A stretch of DNA of 25,158 bases from positions 1 to 25,158 of the forward strand of contig CAZOHN010000034.1 of NCBI GenBank assembly GCA_964579325.1, written 5' to 3'. The position numbers were made by a program, and so were the translations under genes. Below are positions 15,083-23,573 of this stretch, one piece after another. Positions within the stretch are counted from its first letter, which is position 1. Every line of letters begins with the position of its first letter. Source of the stretch: CAZOHN01 sp964579325 (GTDB lineage Bacteria; Pseudomonadota; Alphaproteobacteria; Rhodobacterales; Rhodobacteraceae). The notes below the pieces were generated by a model. The model saw nothing but the letters and a program-made list of their open reading frames with translations. It did not search any database and was not told the origin of the DNA.

Positions 15083-16180
15083 CTACTCAGCCGCAGCACT
15101 CTCTGCCGGAAAGACAAAGCAGCGCTCGCGCCGGATCATCAGCCACAGCGCAGTGCCGGGCTTGGGCAGGAACACCCCCGGCACCGTTGCGCGCAAGACC
15201 GAGAGGTCATAGTCCATGCGGAACTCCACCAGGCTTTCGCGCCCCATGAAGCGCGCACGCTCGACCACGCCGCGCGCGGGAGTCCCGTCGACGGGGGTCG
15301 GATTCGGCCCGCGTCCTGCCCGGTCGAAGTCTATCCGCAGGTGCTGCGGGCGGATGATGATCTCGACCTCGGCCCCGTCCGGCACACCCGGCGCAAGGAA
15401 GCGGCCGAAGGGCGTGTCGGTCAGCGCCCCGTGCACGGTCCCGCGGATTATGTTGACGTCCGAGAAGAATGCCGCGGCCTTGCGATCCACCGGGCGGTTG
15501 TAGATGTTGTAGGGCGCGCCCTGCTGGACGACCCGCCCCCCGCGCATCAGCATGATCTCGTCGGCCATCCGCATCGCCTCGTGCGGTTCATGCGTGACGA
15601 GGAGAACCGCCGTCCCCTCCTCCTTGAGCAGATCCAGCGTCGCGTCACGGATCCCGTCGCGGAGCCGCTCGTCGAGGCCCGAGAAGGGCTCGTCCATCAT
15701 CAGGATGCGCGGCCGCGGAGCCAGGGCCCGCGCAAGCGCAACCCGCTGCTGCTCTCCTCCCGAAAGCTCATGAGGATATTTCGGACCGAACCCGCCAAGG
15801 TGCACACGCTCAAGAAGTTCTCCGACACGTCGGCGCCTGTCGTCCTTCGATCCGGTCAGGCCGAAGGCGACGTTTCCCTCGACAGTAAGATGCGGAAACA
15901 GGGCGAAGTCCTGGAACATCAGCCCGACAGCGCGCGCCTCTGGCGGCAGGTGCAGCGCTCCGCTCGACACGACCCGCCCCTCGACGCGGACGATCCCCTC
16001 GTCCTGGCGTTCGACACCGGCAAGGATCCGCAGCGTCGTCGACTTGCCGCAGCCGGAATGTCCCAGAAGGCAAACGACTTGCCCCGGCATGAGCGTGAGC
16101 GACACGTCATCCACCACCGCCCGTCCGCCAAAGCGACGGGTCAGCGACTGGGCCTCGATGCTCGGCACCTCAGTCTGCAC
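15083..16180 (-). CDS. ABC transporter ATP-binding protein, FbpC/PotA-like, without neighbouring permease
   Basis: A 365-aa ATPase subunit of an importer of the iron(III)/polyamine/CUT type. It contains Walker A GHSGCGKST (40-48), Q-loop FQDFALFPH, signature LSGGEQQRVALARAL (139-153), Walker B ILMMDEPFSGLD and switch His197. A C-terminal TOBE regulatory domain (about 240-360) follows, as in FbpC and PotA. The start codon is GTG at 16180, with an AAGGA ribosome site about 9 bases upstream. No permease or periplasmic binding protein lies next to it: upstream on the same strand is an SDR gene, downstream a convergent regulator. It must work with membrane subunits encoded elsewhere, so the substrate is open. 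Confidence 0.9.
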   Translation of the reverse strand: MQTEVPSIEAQSLTRRFGGRAVVDDVSLTLMPGQVVCLLGHSGCGKSTTLRILAGVERQDEGIVRVEGRVVSSGALHLPPEARAVGLMFQDFALFPHLTVEGNVAFGLTGSKDDRRRRVGELLERVHLGGFGPKYPHELSGGEQQRVALARALAPRPRILMMDEPFSGLDERLRDGIRDATLDLLKEEGTAVLLVTHEPHEAMRMADEIMLMRGGRVVQQGAPYNIYNRPVDRKAAAFFSDVNIIRGTVHGALTDTPFGRFLAPGVPDGAEVEIIIRPQHLRIDFDRAGRGPNPTPVDGTPARGVVERARFMGRESLVEFRMDYDLSVLRATVPGVFLPKPGTALWLMIRRERCFVFPAESAAAE

Positions 16181-16261
16181 GCGGTGGTCCTTCCGTTCCC
16201 GAGCGAAAGCATCGGGTTTCGGTCAGCAGGTAGCAACCGCCGCGCGCTGCCGCAAGTCGCC

Positions 16262-17041
16262 TCAGAGCGTGGCGTTGATGGCACCCCCGTCGAGGAGGAT
16301 GTTCTGGCCCACGATAAAGCCCGCATGGGCAGAGCAGAGGAAGGCGCAAGCCGCACCGAACTCCGCCGCAGTGCCATAGCGCCGGGCCGGAATGGTCGCA
16401 GCCCGGCGCGCGCGCGCCGCGGCGACCGTGATCCCCTCGGCCTTCGCCACCCCTGCATCGAGCGCATCCGCCCGAGCGGTGGCGTGAATGCCCGGCAGCA
16501 GATTGTTGATGGTAACGCCCGATGGCGCGACCTGCCGTGCGGTTCCGGCGACGAAGCCGGTCAGGCCGGCCCGTGCGGCGTTCGACAAGCCCAGTGCCGC
16601 GATCGGCGCCTTGACCGACTGGCTGGTGATGTTCACCACTCGGCCCCATCCACGCGCCATCATGCCCGGCAGGCAGGCCTGCATCAGTGCAACCGGTGTC
16701 AGCATGTTGCCATCGAGAGCAGCGATAAAGTCGTCCCGGCTCCAGTCGGACCAAAGCCCCGGCGGCGGACCGCCTGCATTGGTTACCAGGATATCGACCT
16801 CACCGGCGGCCGCGAGCACCGTTGCGCGCCCGGCTGCTGTTGTGATGTCGCCAGCCACGGCTACAACATTCACATGATGCGCCTGACGGATCGCCTCTGC
16901 GGTGTCGGCGAGCGATGCTTCGCCGCGGGCGTTGAGCACAAGATCCACACCCGCCGCAGCCAGCGCTTCGGCACACCCCCGGCCGAGACCCCGCGACGAC
17001 GCGCAGACCAGCGCCCGCTTTCCCCTGATCCCGAGATCCAT
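16262..17041 (-). CDS. SDR-family oxidoreductase with non-canonical active site
   Basis: A 259-aa short-chain dehydrogenase/reductase fold. The dinucleotide motif is present in variant form (CASSRGLGRG, 13-22), and NAGGPPPG is at 88-95. Ser140 is in the usual place (NITSQS), but the catalytic Tyr-x3-Lys is replaced by Ser153-x3-Arg157 in the segment GLSNAARAGLTGF. C-terminal INNLLPGIHAT and ILLDGGA segments complete the fold. This matches a known sub-branch of FabG-like SDRs with NAGGPP and a LSNxxRAG segment, whose reaction is not established. A classical Tyr-based mechanism is unlikely. The ATG at 17041 follows a GGGGGA site. It is upstream of the ABC ATPase gene on the same strand with an 81-base gap and may be co-transcribed. 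Confidence 0.88.
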   Translation of the reverse strand: MDLGIRGKRALVCASSRGLGRGCAEALAAAGVDLVLNARGEASLADTAEAIRQAHHVNVVAVAGDITTAAGRATVLAAAGEVDILVTNAGGPPPGLWSDWSRDDFIAALDGNMLTPVALMQACLPGMMARGWGRVVNITSQSVKAPIAALGLSNAARAGLTGFVAGTARQVAPSGVTINNLLPGIHATARADALDAGVAKAEGITVAAARARRAATIPARRYGTAAEFGAACAFLCSAHAGFIVGQNILLDGGAINATL

Positions 17042-17173
17042 GCCTTCGTCCCCCTGTTTCTCTCCTGCTTCGGCCTAGCAGCCACGGGGACGATTCGGAA
17101 CCAGAGCACGTCCGGGCTTCCTTAACCCCGCTGCTCTAGAAGAGAACCAACTTGGACCGAACGGACAGACAAG

Positions 17174-18196
17174 ATGGCGCGTATGCCACCGCGAACCGGT
17201 ACACAGACCTGCCACGTCGTGCCGGCGGCGTCGATCGTGGCGCGGCTCGGTGCCAACATGGGCGACGGCCTCGATTCCGACTGCGCGCCGGAACCGGGCG
17301 ACATATACGTGCTCTTGCGCGGCGCCAGGACAAGGCGGCTTGTCACGCGCCACGGCGAGCCCCCGCGTGTGGCGTCGGGATCAGAAGTCGGGGCGGATGG
17401 CGAGGCGGTCCGGGCATCCCTATCGCTGATGCTGATTGCACCAACGGGGGACATGGCGACGGTTTCCCTCCTGCGTTTCGAGCAGGGCTCCGTCATGGCG
17501 CTCGTGGACGGGGTGATGGAACCGGGCATCGAATACACGCTGGTCTCGACCGAGGCACTGAGGGAACCCATGTTCCTCGCGGATGTGGCGCCCTTCGGCC
17601 TCGGGCGGGGGACGCGGGTGCTGGTCGGGGAGGGTATACCCAGGCCGGTCGAGCACCTGCGTGCAGGCGATGTGGTGTTCACCCGCGACCGCGGCCCACA
17701 ACCGCTGCGCGACGTGGTACAGGTGACGCTCAAGTCGCAGGGCCCGCAGGCACCGGTGGTGGTTCCCGCCGGCGCGATCGGCAATTCGGGCGACCTCGTG
17801 CTGGCGCGGGAACAGCGTCTTCACCTCTATCTGCGCGCCGCGGACGGTGCGCGCAACGGCCCCGAGGTTCTCGCGCGGGCGGAGGACCTTGTCGGTTCTC
17901 CGGGAGCCTTCCTTCAGTCAGGCGGAATGTGGACATGCCATGGCCTCGTCTTCGACCGGCACGAAATCATCTACGCCGAGTGCCTCGCCGTAGAGAGCCT
18001 TCCGGCAAGCGGGTCGAAGTTCGACCAGTTGCCGCGGGAGGCGAAGGCGGCATTCCGCGCACGGCACCCCGGGTTCAGCCAGCCACTTCTCGCCCTGCCG
18101 GATGCGCCTGCCGGTGCTGCGCCCAGCCTGCTCGCGGACCGGGCCGGTCGCCCGCCACGTCCTGCCCACCGGTCAGCCCAACGTTACAGCGGTTGA
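17174..18196 (+). CDS. Hint-domain protein lacking the usual catalytic residues
   Basis: A 340-aa member of the Hint_2 (Hedgehog/intein fold) proteins frequent in Rhodobacteraceae. An N-terminal domain (about 12-135: GANMGD, IYVLLRGA, ASGSEVGADGE) precedes the Hint domain (about 138-280: RGTRVLVGEG, PVEHLRAGDVVFTRD, GPQPLRDV, APVVVPAGAIGNSGDLVL, HGLVFDRHEIIYAE). In typical relatives a Cys precedes the RGT segment and an SPxHR motif follows. Here those positions appear to be Pro140 and AREQR (211-215), so autoprocessing is probably lost. The C-terminal tail of about 55 residues is Ala/Pro/Arg-rich. There is no signal peptide or membrane segment. The function of this family is not known. ATG 17174 has only a modest ribosome site. 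It lies 32 bases before prfC. Confidence 0.85.
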   Translation: MARMPPRTGTQTCHVVPAASIVARLGANMGDGLDSDCAPEPGDIYVLLRGARTRRLVTRHGEPPRVASGSEVGADGEAVRASLSLMLIAPTGDMATVSLLRFEQGSVMALVDGVMEPGIEYTLVSTEALREPMFLADVAPFGLGRGTRVLVGEGIPRPVEHLRAGDVVFTRDRGPQPLRDVVQVTLKSQGPQAPVVVPAGAIGNSGDLVLAREQRLHLYLRAADGARNGPEVLARAEDLVGSPGAFLQSGGMWTCHGLVFDRHEIIYAECLAVESLPASGSKFDQLPREAKAAFRARHPGFSQPLLALPDAPAGAAPSLLADRAGRPPRPAHRSAQRYSG

Positions 18197-18228
18197 GCAC
18201 GCCTCGCGGCTCGACTAGATAGCGGCTC

Positions 18229-19836
18229 ATGCTCGACGCCCTCACCAACCGTACCCCGCTCCCCCCCGAGGTCGCCCGCAGGCGAACCTTTGCGATCATC
18301 TCGCACCCCGACGCCGGCAAGACGACGCTGACCGAAAAGTTCCTGCTGTTCGGTGGCGCCATCCAGATGGCGGGACAGGTCCGGGCCAAGGGCGAGGCGC
18401 GTCGCACGCGATCGGACTTCATGCAGATGGAGAAGGACCGAGGCATCTCGGTCTCGGCTTCGGCGATGTCCTTCGACTACCGCGACTACCGCTTCAATCT
18501 TGTCGACACACCCGGCCACTCCGACTTCTCCGAAGACACATATCGCACGCTCACCGCCGTCGATGCCGCGATCATGGTGATCGACGGTGCCAAGGGCGTG
18601 GAGAGCCAGACCCGGAAACTCTTCGAGGTCTGCCGGTTACGCGACCTGCCGATCCTGACCTTCTGCAACAAGATGGACCGGGAAAGCCGCGACACCTTCG
18701 AGATCATCGACGAGATCCAGCAGAACCTTGCCATAGATGTGACCCCCGCAAGCTGGCCCATCGGCCAGGGCCGGGAGTTCATCGGTGCCTACGACATCCT
18801 GCACGACCGGCTCGACATCATGGACCGGGCCGACCGCAATCGCGTGGCGCAATCCATATCCATATCAGGACTTTCCGACCCGAAGCTCGCACAGCACATC
18901 AACCCGGAACTGCTCGCGAAGCTGCGCGAGGAACTTGAGATGGTGCGTGAGCTGATGCCAGGCTTCGACAGGCAGTCCCTGCTCGAAGGTCACCTCACCC
19001 CGATCTGGTTCGGTTCGGCGATCAACTCGTTCGGCGTCAGGGAGTTGATGGACGGCATCGGGGAATACGGCCCGCCGCCGCAGCCGCAACGCGCCGAGCC
19101 GCGCCAGATCGCGCCTGAAGAGGACCCGGTTTCGGGCTTCGTCTTCAAGGTGCAGGCCAACATGGACCCAAAGCACCGAGACCGGGTAGCGTTCGTGCGG
19201 CTCGCCTCGGGCCACTTCGAGCGCGGCATGAAGCTCCACCACGTTCGCGCCGGCAAGCCGATGGCGATCACCAACCCGGTACTGTTCCTCGCCGCCGACC
19301 GCGAACTTGCCGAAGAGGCCTGGGCGGGCGACATCATCGGCATTCCCAACCACGGCCAGCTTCGTATCGGCGACACGCTGACAGAGGGCGAAGCACTGAA
19401 GGTGACGGGCATCCCGTCCTTCGCGCCGGAACTGCTGCGTTCGGTCCGCGCGCTGGACCCGCTCAAGGCAAAGCATCTCGACAAGGCGCTGATGCAGTTC
19501 GCCGAAGAAGGTGCAGCCAAGGTCTTCAAGCCGCTGTTCGGCTCGGGGTTCATAGTGGGCGTGGTGGGCGCGCTGCAGTTCGAGGTGCTCGCCTCGCGGA
19601 TCGAACTCGAGTACGGCCTGCCTGTCCGGTTCGAACCCTCGCAGTTCACCTCGGCCCGCTGGGTTTCGGGGCCGAAGGACGACGTCGAGGCGTTTGCGAA
19701 CGTCAACAAGGGCCACATTGCCCACGACAACGACGGGGATGTGGTCTACCTGACGCGGCTGCAGTGGGACATCGACCGCATCGGCCGAGACCATCCACAG
19801 GTGCGGCTGAGCGCAACCAAGGAAATGATGGTCTGA
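18229..19836 (+). CDS. prfC: Peptide chain release factor 3
   Basis: A 535-aa translational GTPase that recycles RF1/RF2 from the ribosome after peptide release. The GTP-binding motifs are intact: HPDAGKTT (G1, 26-33), DRGISVSAS (switch), DTPGHSDF (G3, 93-100), NKMD (G4, 147-150) and a GSAINSFGV segment (G5 region). Domain II (about 290-390) and the C-terminal domain III (about 395-535, ending KGHIAHDNDGDVVYL then LQWDIDRI) follow with no gaps. Length equals the family norm (about 530). ATG 18229 is the family start (MLDALTNRTPLPPEVARRRTF-like), with no strong Shine-Dalgarno. It converges with a small membrane-protein gene. Confidence 0.97.
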   Translation: MLDALTNRTPLPPEVARRRTFAIISHPDAGKTTLTEKFLLFGGAIQMAGQVRAKGEARRTRSDFMQMEKDRGISVSASAMSFDYRDYRFNLVDTPGHSDFSEDTYRTLTAVDAAIMVIDGAKGVESQTRKLFEVCRLRDLPILTFCNKMDRESRDTFEIIDEIQQNLAIDVTPASWPIGQGREFIGAYDILHDRLDIMDRADRNRVAQSISISGLSDPKLAQHINPELLAKLREELEMVRELMPGFDRQSLLEGHLTPIWFGSAINSFGVRELMDGIGEYGPPPQPQRAEPRQIAPEEDPVSGFVFKVQANMDPKHRDRVAFVRLASGHFERGMKLHHVRAGKPMAITNPVLFLAADRELAEEAWAGDIIGIPNHGQLRIGDTLTEGEALKVTGIPSFAPELLRSVRALDPLKAKHLDKALMQFAEEGAAKVFKPLFGSGFIVGVVGALQFEVLASRIELEYGLPVRFEPSQFTSARWVSGPKDDVEAFANVNKGHIAHDNDGDVVYLTRLQWDIDRIGRDHPQVRLSATKEMMV

Positions 19837-19875
19837 GACCGGCCGCTGGAAGTTGCGGACCTCGCTCTCGTGGGC

Positions 19876-20097
19876 TCAGTCTTCGGGAGGGCGTAGTGGC
19901 ACGAGGCGCGGGTGGGAATGATGCTTCACCGCATCCGCGGTACGGAAGACCGGAACGGCGACTGGCCTCGAGGCAGCGGTCAGCGAGGTCTCGATCCGCC
20001 TCAGGATATGGGTATGGCTGCTCAGGCGGGCGCGACGATGGCGCAGCGCCATCAGCGCAATGGTGAGAACGAGGAGGAGGGCCGCGGCTGCGAGCAT
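19876..20097 (-). CDS. Small hypothetical membrane protein (73 aa)
   Basis: Not recognised. Residues 1-18 form a hydrophobic helix rich in Leu and Ala (MLAAAALLLVLTIALMAL), followed by a basic stop-transfer stretch (RHRRARLSSHTHILRR) and a polar C-terminal part. It is probably a single-pass membrane protein with a cytoplasmic tail. Support for it being real is the near-consensus ribosome site AAAGGAG, about 6 bases before the ATG, better than most genes in the window, plus the coherent membrane topology. It lies convergent to prfC and divergent from the upstream region of the helicase gene. Confidence 0.6.
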   Translation of the reverse strand: MLAAAALLLVLTIALMALRHRRARLSSHTHILRRIETSLTAASRPVAVPVFRTADAVKHHSHPRLVPLRPPED

Positions 20098-20395
20098 GAT
20101 GCGCTCCTTTCTGGGGCGATGTCGAAACTTGCCCCCGAAGTGGTGAATGTCAGGTTAACAATGCCCCGCCCCGACCGATAATCTCGAAGAATGTCTCCGA
20201 TGCGCGAACAGATCATCACCGGTCTAGATGGCGAGGGCCACCTTGCGGAGTTCGAAGCAGCGTTTCTTGACCTTTCCGGCATTTTGCGGTAGCGCCTTCG
20301 CAGCCTACATCCGGTAGGCCATACGTCGGGACGCGCGGCCCAGGTTTGCGTCCCCTGATCCGGTGGGTTCCACAACCACCCCCGCAAGGACGCAA
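20098..20395. other. Long control region upstream of the DEAD-box helicase gene
   Basis: 298 bases separate the divergent small membrane-protein gene and the helicase start. The part near 20140-20200 is A/T-rich (TTAACA, GATAATCTC) and may hold the promoters. A 6-bp hairpin GCCTAC/GTAGGC (20303-20308 with 20314-20319) lies about 75 bases before the helicase start. Cold-induced DEAD-box helicase genes often have long 5' untranslated regions; whether this one does is inference. A short possible reading frame is listed separately. Confidence 0.4.
20191..20292 (+). CDS. Possible 33-aa leader-type small ORF
   Basis: A short frame, MSPMREQIITGLDGEGHLAE then FEAAFLDLSGILR, with a protein-like composition and amphipathic pattern. 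The ribosome site is poor (CGAAG) and its third-position G/C is lower than in neighbouring genes. It ends just before the hairpin upstream of the helicase gene. It could be a regulatory leader peptide or chance. Confidence 0.2.
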   Translation: MSPMREQIITGLDGEGHLAEFEAAFLDLSGILR

Positions 20396-21892
20396 ATGAC
20401 TCAATTTTCCGACCTAGACCTCGATCCGCGAGTGCTTCAGGCAATCGCAGACTCCGGCTACACGACCCCGACGCCGATCCAGGCTGGCGCAATTCCGCCC
20501 GCGCTCCAAGGGCGTGACGTGCTCGGCATTGCCCAGACCGGCACCGGCAAGACTGCCGGATTCGTGCTGCCGATGATCACGATTTTGTCGAAAGGCCGCG
20601 CCCGGGCACGGATGCCCCGCAGCCTCGTGCTTTGCCCCACGCGCGAACTCGCCGCCCAGGTGGCCGAGAATTTCGACAAGTACGCCCAGAACCTGCGCCT
20701 CACAAAGGCGCTGCTGATCGGTGGCGTGTCGTTCAAGGAGCAGGACGCGCTGATCGACCGTGGCGTCGATGTGCTGATCGCTACCCCCGGCAGGTTGCTC
20801 GACCATTTCGAACGCGGCAAGCTGCTGCTCACCGGCGTGCAGATCATGGTCGTCGATGAAGCCGACCGGATGCTCGATATGGGCTTCATTCCCGACATCG
20901 AGCGGATTTTCCAGCTGACGCCCTTCACCCGGCAGACACTGTTCTTCTCGGCCACAATGGCGCCCGAGATCGAACGGATCACCAACACCTTCCTCACAAA
21001 TCCGGCCCGGATCGAGGTCGCCCGCCAGGCCACGGCTTCGGAAACGATCACCCAGGGGCTGGTGCAGTTCCGCGCCTCGCGGCGCGAGAATGCCGCCAAG
21101 GAAAAGCGCGAAGTCCTGCGCGGCCTGATCGCCTCCGAAGGCGACAAGCTCAAGAACGCGATCATCTTCTGCAATCGAAAAACCGAGGTCGATGTTCTGG
21201 CGAAGTCGCTAAAGAAACACGGCTTCGACGCTGCGCCGATTCACGGCGACCTCGAACAGAGCCAGAGGATGCGGACGCTCGACGCGTTCCGCGACGGCAC
21301 GCTTCGGTTCCTGATCGCGTCCGACGTCGCGGCGCGCGGCCTCGACATCCCCGACGTGAGCCATGTCTTCAACTTCGATGTGCCGAGCCACGCGGAAGAC
21401 TATGTCCACCGCATCGGCCGCACTGGGCGGGCGGGCAAGCAGGGCACGTCCTTCACCATCGCCGTCAGCGCCGACGACAAGTACCTCTCGGCGATCGAGA
21501 GCCTGATCAAGACCCAGATCCCCCGGATCGAGTCGCCGGTCGAGGCCAGGGCATCGGCCGAGCCGGCGGAGGCGGCCGACGCAGGATCCTCGCCGCAGCG
21601 CCGCGGAGGCCGCCCCGATCGCCCACGGCGGAGTGAAAGACCTCGGGCATCCGACCACGTCGAGACAGCGCCGCCGGCACCTGCCGCCGAACCGGCAGCG
21701 CGCTCGGCCACCCTGCGCGAGCCTGCGCGGGAGCGCGGCGAGTTCCCCCGCAGTAGTGGCAGGGATCGCGGCCGGAGCGACAGGCGGGACGATTCCCCTG
21801 TCGTGGGTCTCGGCGACCATGTCCCCGATTTCCTGCTGAGAACATTCCGTGTCCCGGCCTCGACAGACAACGCCGAGGCGGCTGAGGGCTGA
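20396..21892 (+). CDS. DEAD-box ATP-dependent RNA helicase, RhlE-like
   Basis: A 498-aa RNA helicase. The core of about 1-370 has all the expected motifs: Q motif (FSDLDLDPRVLQAI then TPTPIQ), AQTGTGKT (46-53), PTRELA (81-86), DEAD (154-157), SAT, then in the second RecA domain HGDLEQSQR, ARGLDIPDV and HRIGRTGRAG. The tail (about 390-498) is disordered, rich in Arg/Pro/Ala/Glu, typical of RNA-binding extensions that vary between species. The group acts in ribosome assembly and RNA turnover, often at low temperature. ATG 20396 follows AAGGA; a GTG 33 bases upstream is less likely. It converges with the RNase J gene, suggesting an RNA-metabolism neighbourhood. Confidence 0.95.
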   Translation: MTQFSDLDLDPRVLQAIADSGYTTPTPIQAGAIPPALQGRDVLGIAQTGTGKTAGFVLPMITILSKGRARARMPRSLVLCPTRELAAQVAENFDKYAQNLRLTKALLIGGVSFKEQDALIDRGVDVLIATPGRLLDHFERGKLLLTGVQIMVVDEADRMLDMGFIPDIERIFQLTPFTRQTLFFSATMAPEIERITNTFLTNPARIEVARQATASETITQGLVQFRASRRENAAKEKREVLRGLIASEGDKLKNAIIFCNRKTEVDVLAKSLKKHGFDAAPIHGDLEQSQRMRTLDAFRDGTLRFLIASDVAARGLDIPDVSHVFNFDVPSHAEDYVHRIGRTGRAGKQGTSFTIAVSADDKYLSAIESLIKTQIPRIESPVEARASAEPAEAADAGSSPQRRGGRPDRPRRSERPRASDHVETAPPAPAAEPAARSATLREPARERGEFPRSSGRDRGRSDRRDDSPVVGLGDHVPDFLLRTFRVPASTDNAEAAEG

Positions 21893-21908
21893 TCCTCGAA
21901 GGTCAGCC
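21887..21908. terminator. Hairpin spanning the convergent stops of helicase and RNase J genes
   Basis: GGCTGA (21887-21892) pairs with TCAGCC (21903-21908), and pairing extends inwards through one T-G wobble and one C-G, leaving a 6-base loop. Both stop codons (TGA at 21890-21892, and TGA on the minus strand at 21905-21903) lie within the stem. There is no T-tract, so its role as a terminator is tentative. Confidence 0.35.
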
Positions 21909-23573
21909 GTTCATCAGGCGGCTGACCACGACCGTGACCTCGGGCTTCTTGCCGACTTCCTCCAGTGTCGCCTGACGCACGATCCGGCGGATCGTCTCGT
22001 CGATCTTGTCGTCGTTCTTCATGGTCTTGCGATCAGCCCGCCCGAGGAAAGCGTTCACCTCGTCCTCGATCACTTCGGCAAGCGGCGTCTTCGACCTCCC
22101 GGTTTGAGGAAGGCCGATCACCTCGGCCCAGGCATCGCCCAGGGCTGAATCGTCTTCGACGATCAGCGTCACCAGGACCTGCCCGTTCAGCGCCATGCGG
22201 ATCCGGTCACGCACCACCCCGTCGAGCGCGCCGACCATGGCGGTACCGTCGAGGTAGACGCGGCCCGTCTCGATGAACTCGACGATTTCCGGTTCGTCCC
22301 CGGTGAGGTCGAGCATCGTCCCGTTCACGGCGACTTCCGCAGCAATCCCCTTCGCCTTGGCGATCTTGACGTGCTCGCGCAGATGCCGGTGTTCGCCGTG
22401 CATCGGAATCAGCATCTGCGGGCGCATGAGGTCGTGGACCGCCTCAAGGTCGGGCCGGTTGGCGTGGCCAGAAACATGGTAGCGACCGCCCTCGTCGTCG
22501 TGGACATCCACGCCGATCTCGGAAAACGCATTCATGATGCGGATGACTGACCGTTCGTTTCCAGGGATCGTCTTGGATGAGAACAGGAAGGTGTCGTCCT
22601 CGGTCAGCTCGAAGCCGAGATACTTGCCGCGGCTCAGTTGCGCCGTTGCGGCACGACGCTCCCCCTGGCTGCCGGTCACGATGAGCAGCAGGTTTTCACG
22701 GGGGATCTGCCCCGCGTCCTCGGGCGCGACCGTGGGCGGAAAGTCTGTCAACACCCCGCTCTCGACAGCGGCCTGGATCATCCGCTTCATCGCGCGACCG
22801 AGCAGCACGACTGACCGGCCCGCGTTGCGGCCGGCGACGGCAAGCGTGCGGACCCGTGCGACGTTCGACGCAAAGGTGGTCGCGGCGACGAGTCCCGTGG
22901 CCGAGGTCATGAAGGCCTCGATCTCGGGGCCGAGGACGGCCTCCGACCGCCCAGGATGCGGGACGAAGACGTTGGTCGAGTCGCAGACCAGGACCTTGAC
23001 GCCCTCCTTGGCAATCGAATGCCAAAGCGGGGCGTCGAAGGGCTCTCCGACCATCGGGTTGCCGTCAAGTTTGAAGTCGCCGGTATGGACGATGCGGCCG
23101 GCGGGCGTGTCGATCACCAGAGCGGAGCTTTCCGGGATCGAATGCGAGACCGGCAGGAAGCCCACCACGAACGGCCCGGCCTCGATCTGCTCGGGCCAGG
23201 GCTGCACGACGGTGATGGCAGCCGGTTCGTGGCCATGCTCCTCCATCTTGAGCCGCCCGATCGTCGCGGTGAAGCGCCGCGCGAAGACGGGAACCTTGAA
23301 TCTGGCCCAGTAGTGCCCGAGCGCGCCGATGTGGTCCTCGTGGGCGTGGGTAATGAAGATCGCCTCGAGCCTGTCGGCTCGCGCCTCGAGCCATGAGATG
23401 TCGGGCAGGATCAGGTCGATGCCGGGCGTCGTCTCCATGTCGCCGAAGGTCACGCCGAGATCGACGAGGATCAGCCGCTCCTTGCCCTCGGGACCGTAGC
23501 CGTAGACATAGGCATTCATGCCGATTTCCCCCGCGCCTCCGAGGGGGAGATAGATCAGTCGGGGTTGGCTCAT
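21903..23573 (-). CDS. rnj: Ribonuclease J
   Basis: A 556-aa metallo-beta-lactamase/beta-CASP ribonuclease, with 5'-3' exonuclease and endonuclease activity on RNA and roles in rRNA maturation and mRNA decay. The zinc motif THAHEDH (75-81) is present, then HTGDFKLD, the beta-CASP segment (GRAMKRM, VTGSQGE), VSGHANRPD and PMHGEHRHL. The C-terminal domain (about 460-556) is shown by RDRIRMALNGQVLVTLIVE and a final VVVSRL. Length matches alphaproteobacterial RNase J. Its ATG overlaps the coaX stop (ATGA), so it is translationally coupled to coaX. Alphaproteobacteria typically carry both RNase E and this RNase J. Confidence 0.96.
   Translation of the reverse strand: MSQPRLIYLPLGGAGEIGMNAYVYGYGPEGKERLILVDLGVTFGDMETTPGIDLILPDISWLEARADRLEAIFITHAHEDHIGALGHYWARFKVPVFARRFTATIGRLKMEEHGHEPAAITVVQPWPEQIEAGPFVVGFLPVSHSIPESSALVIDTPAGRIVHTGDFKLDGNPMVGEPFDAPLWHSIAKEGVKVLVCDSTNVFVPHPGRSEAVLGPEIEAFMTSATGLVAATTFASNVARVRTLAVAGRNAGRSVVLLGRAMKRMIQAAVESGVLTDFPPTVAPEDAGQIPRENLLLIVTGSQGERRAATAQLSRGKYLGFELTEDDTFLFSSKTIPGNERSVIRIMNAFSEIGVDVHDDEGGRYHVSGHANRPDLEAVHDLMRPQMLIPMHGEHRHLREHVKIAKAKGIAAEVAVNGTMLDLTGDEPEIVEFIETGRVYLDGTAMVGALDGVVRDRIRMALNGQVLVTLIVEDDSALGDAWAEVIGLPQTGRSKTPLAEVIEDEVNAFLGRADRKTMKNDDKIDETIRRIVRQATLEEVGKKPEVTVVVSRLMNG

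Noticed and set aside
16197..16217. Hairpin CCCGAGC-GAAA-GC-A-TCGGG between the SDR and ABC ATPase genes
   Set aside because: Stem has a bulge, there is no T-tract on the minus strand, and the spacing suggests an untranslated linker; not enough to call a terminator.
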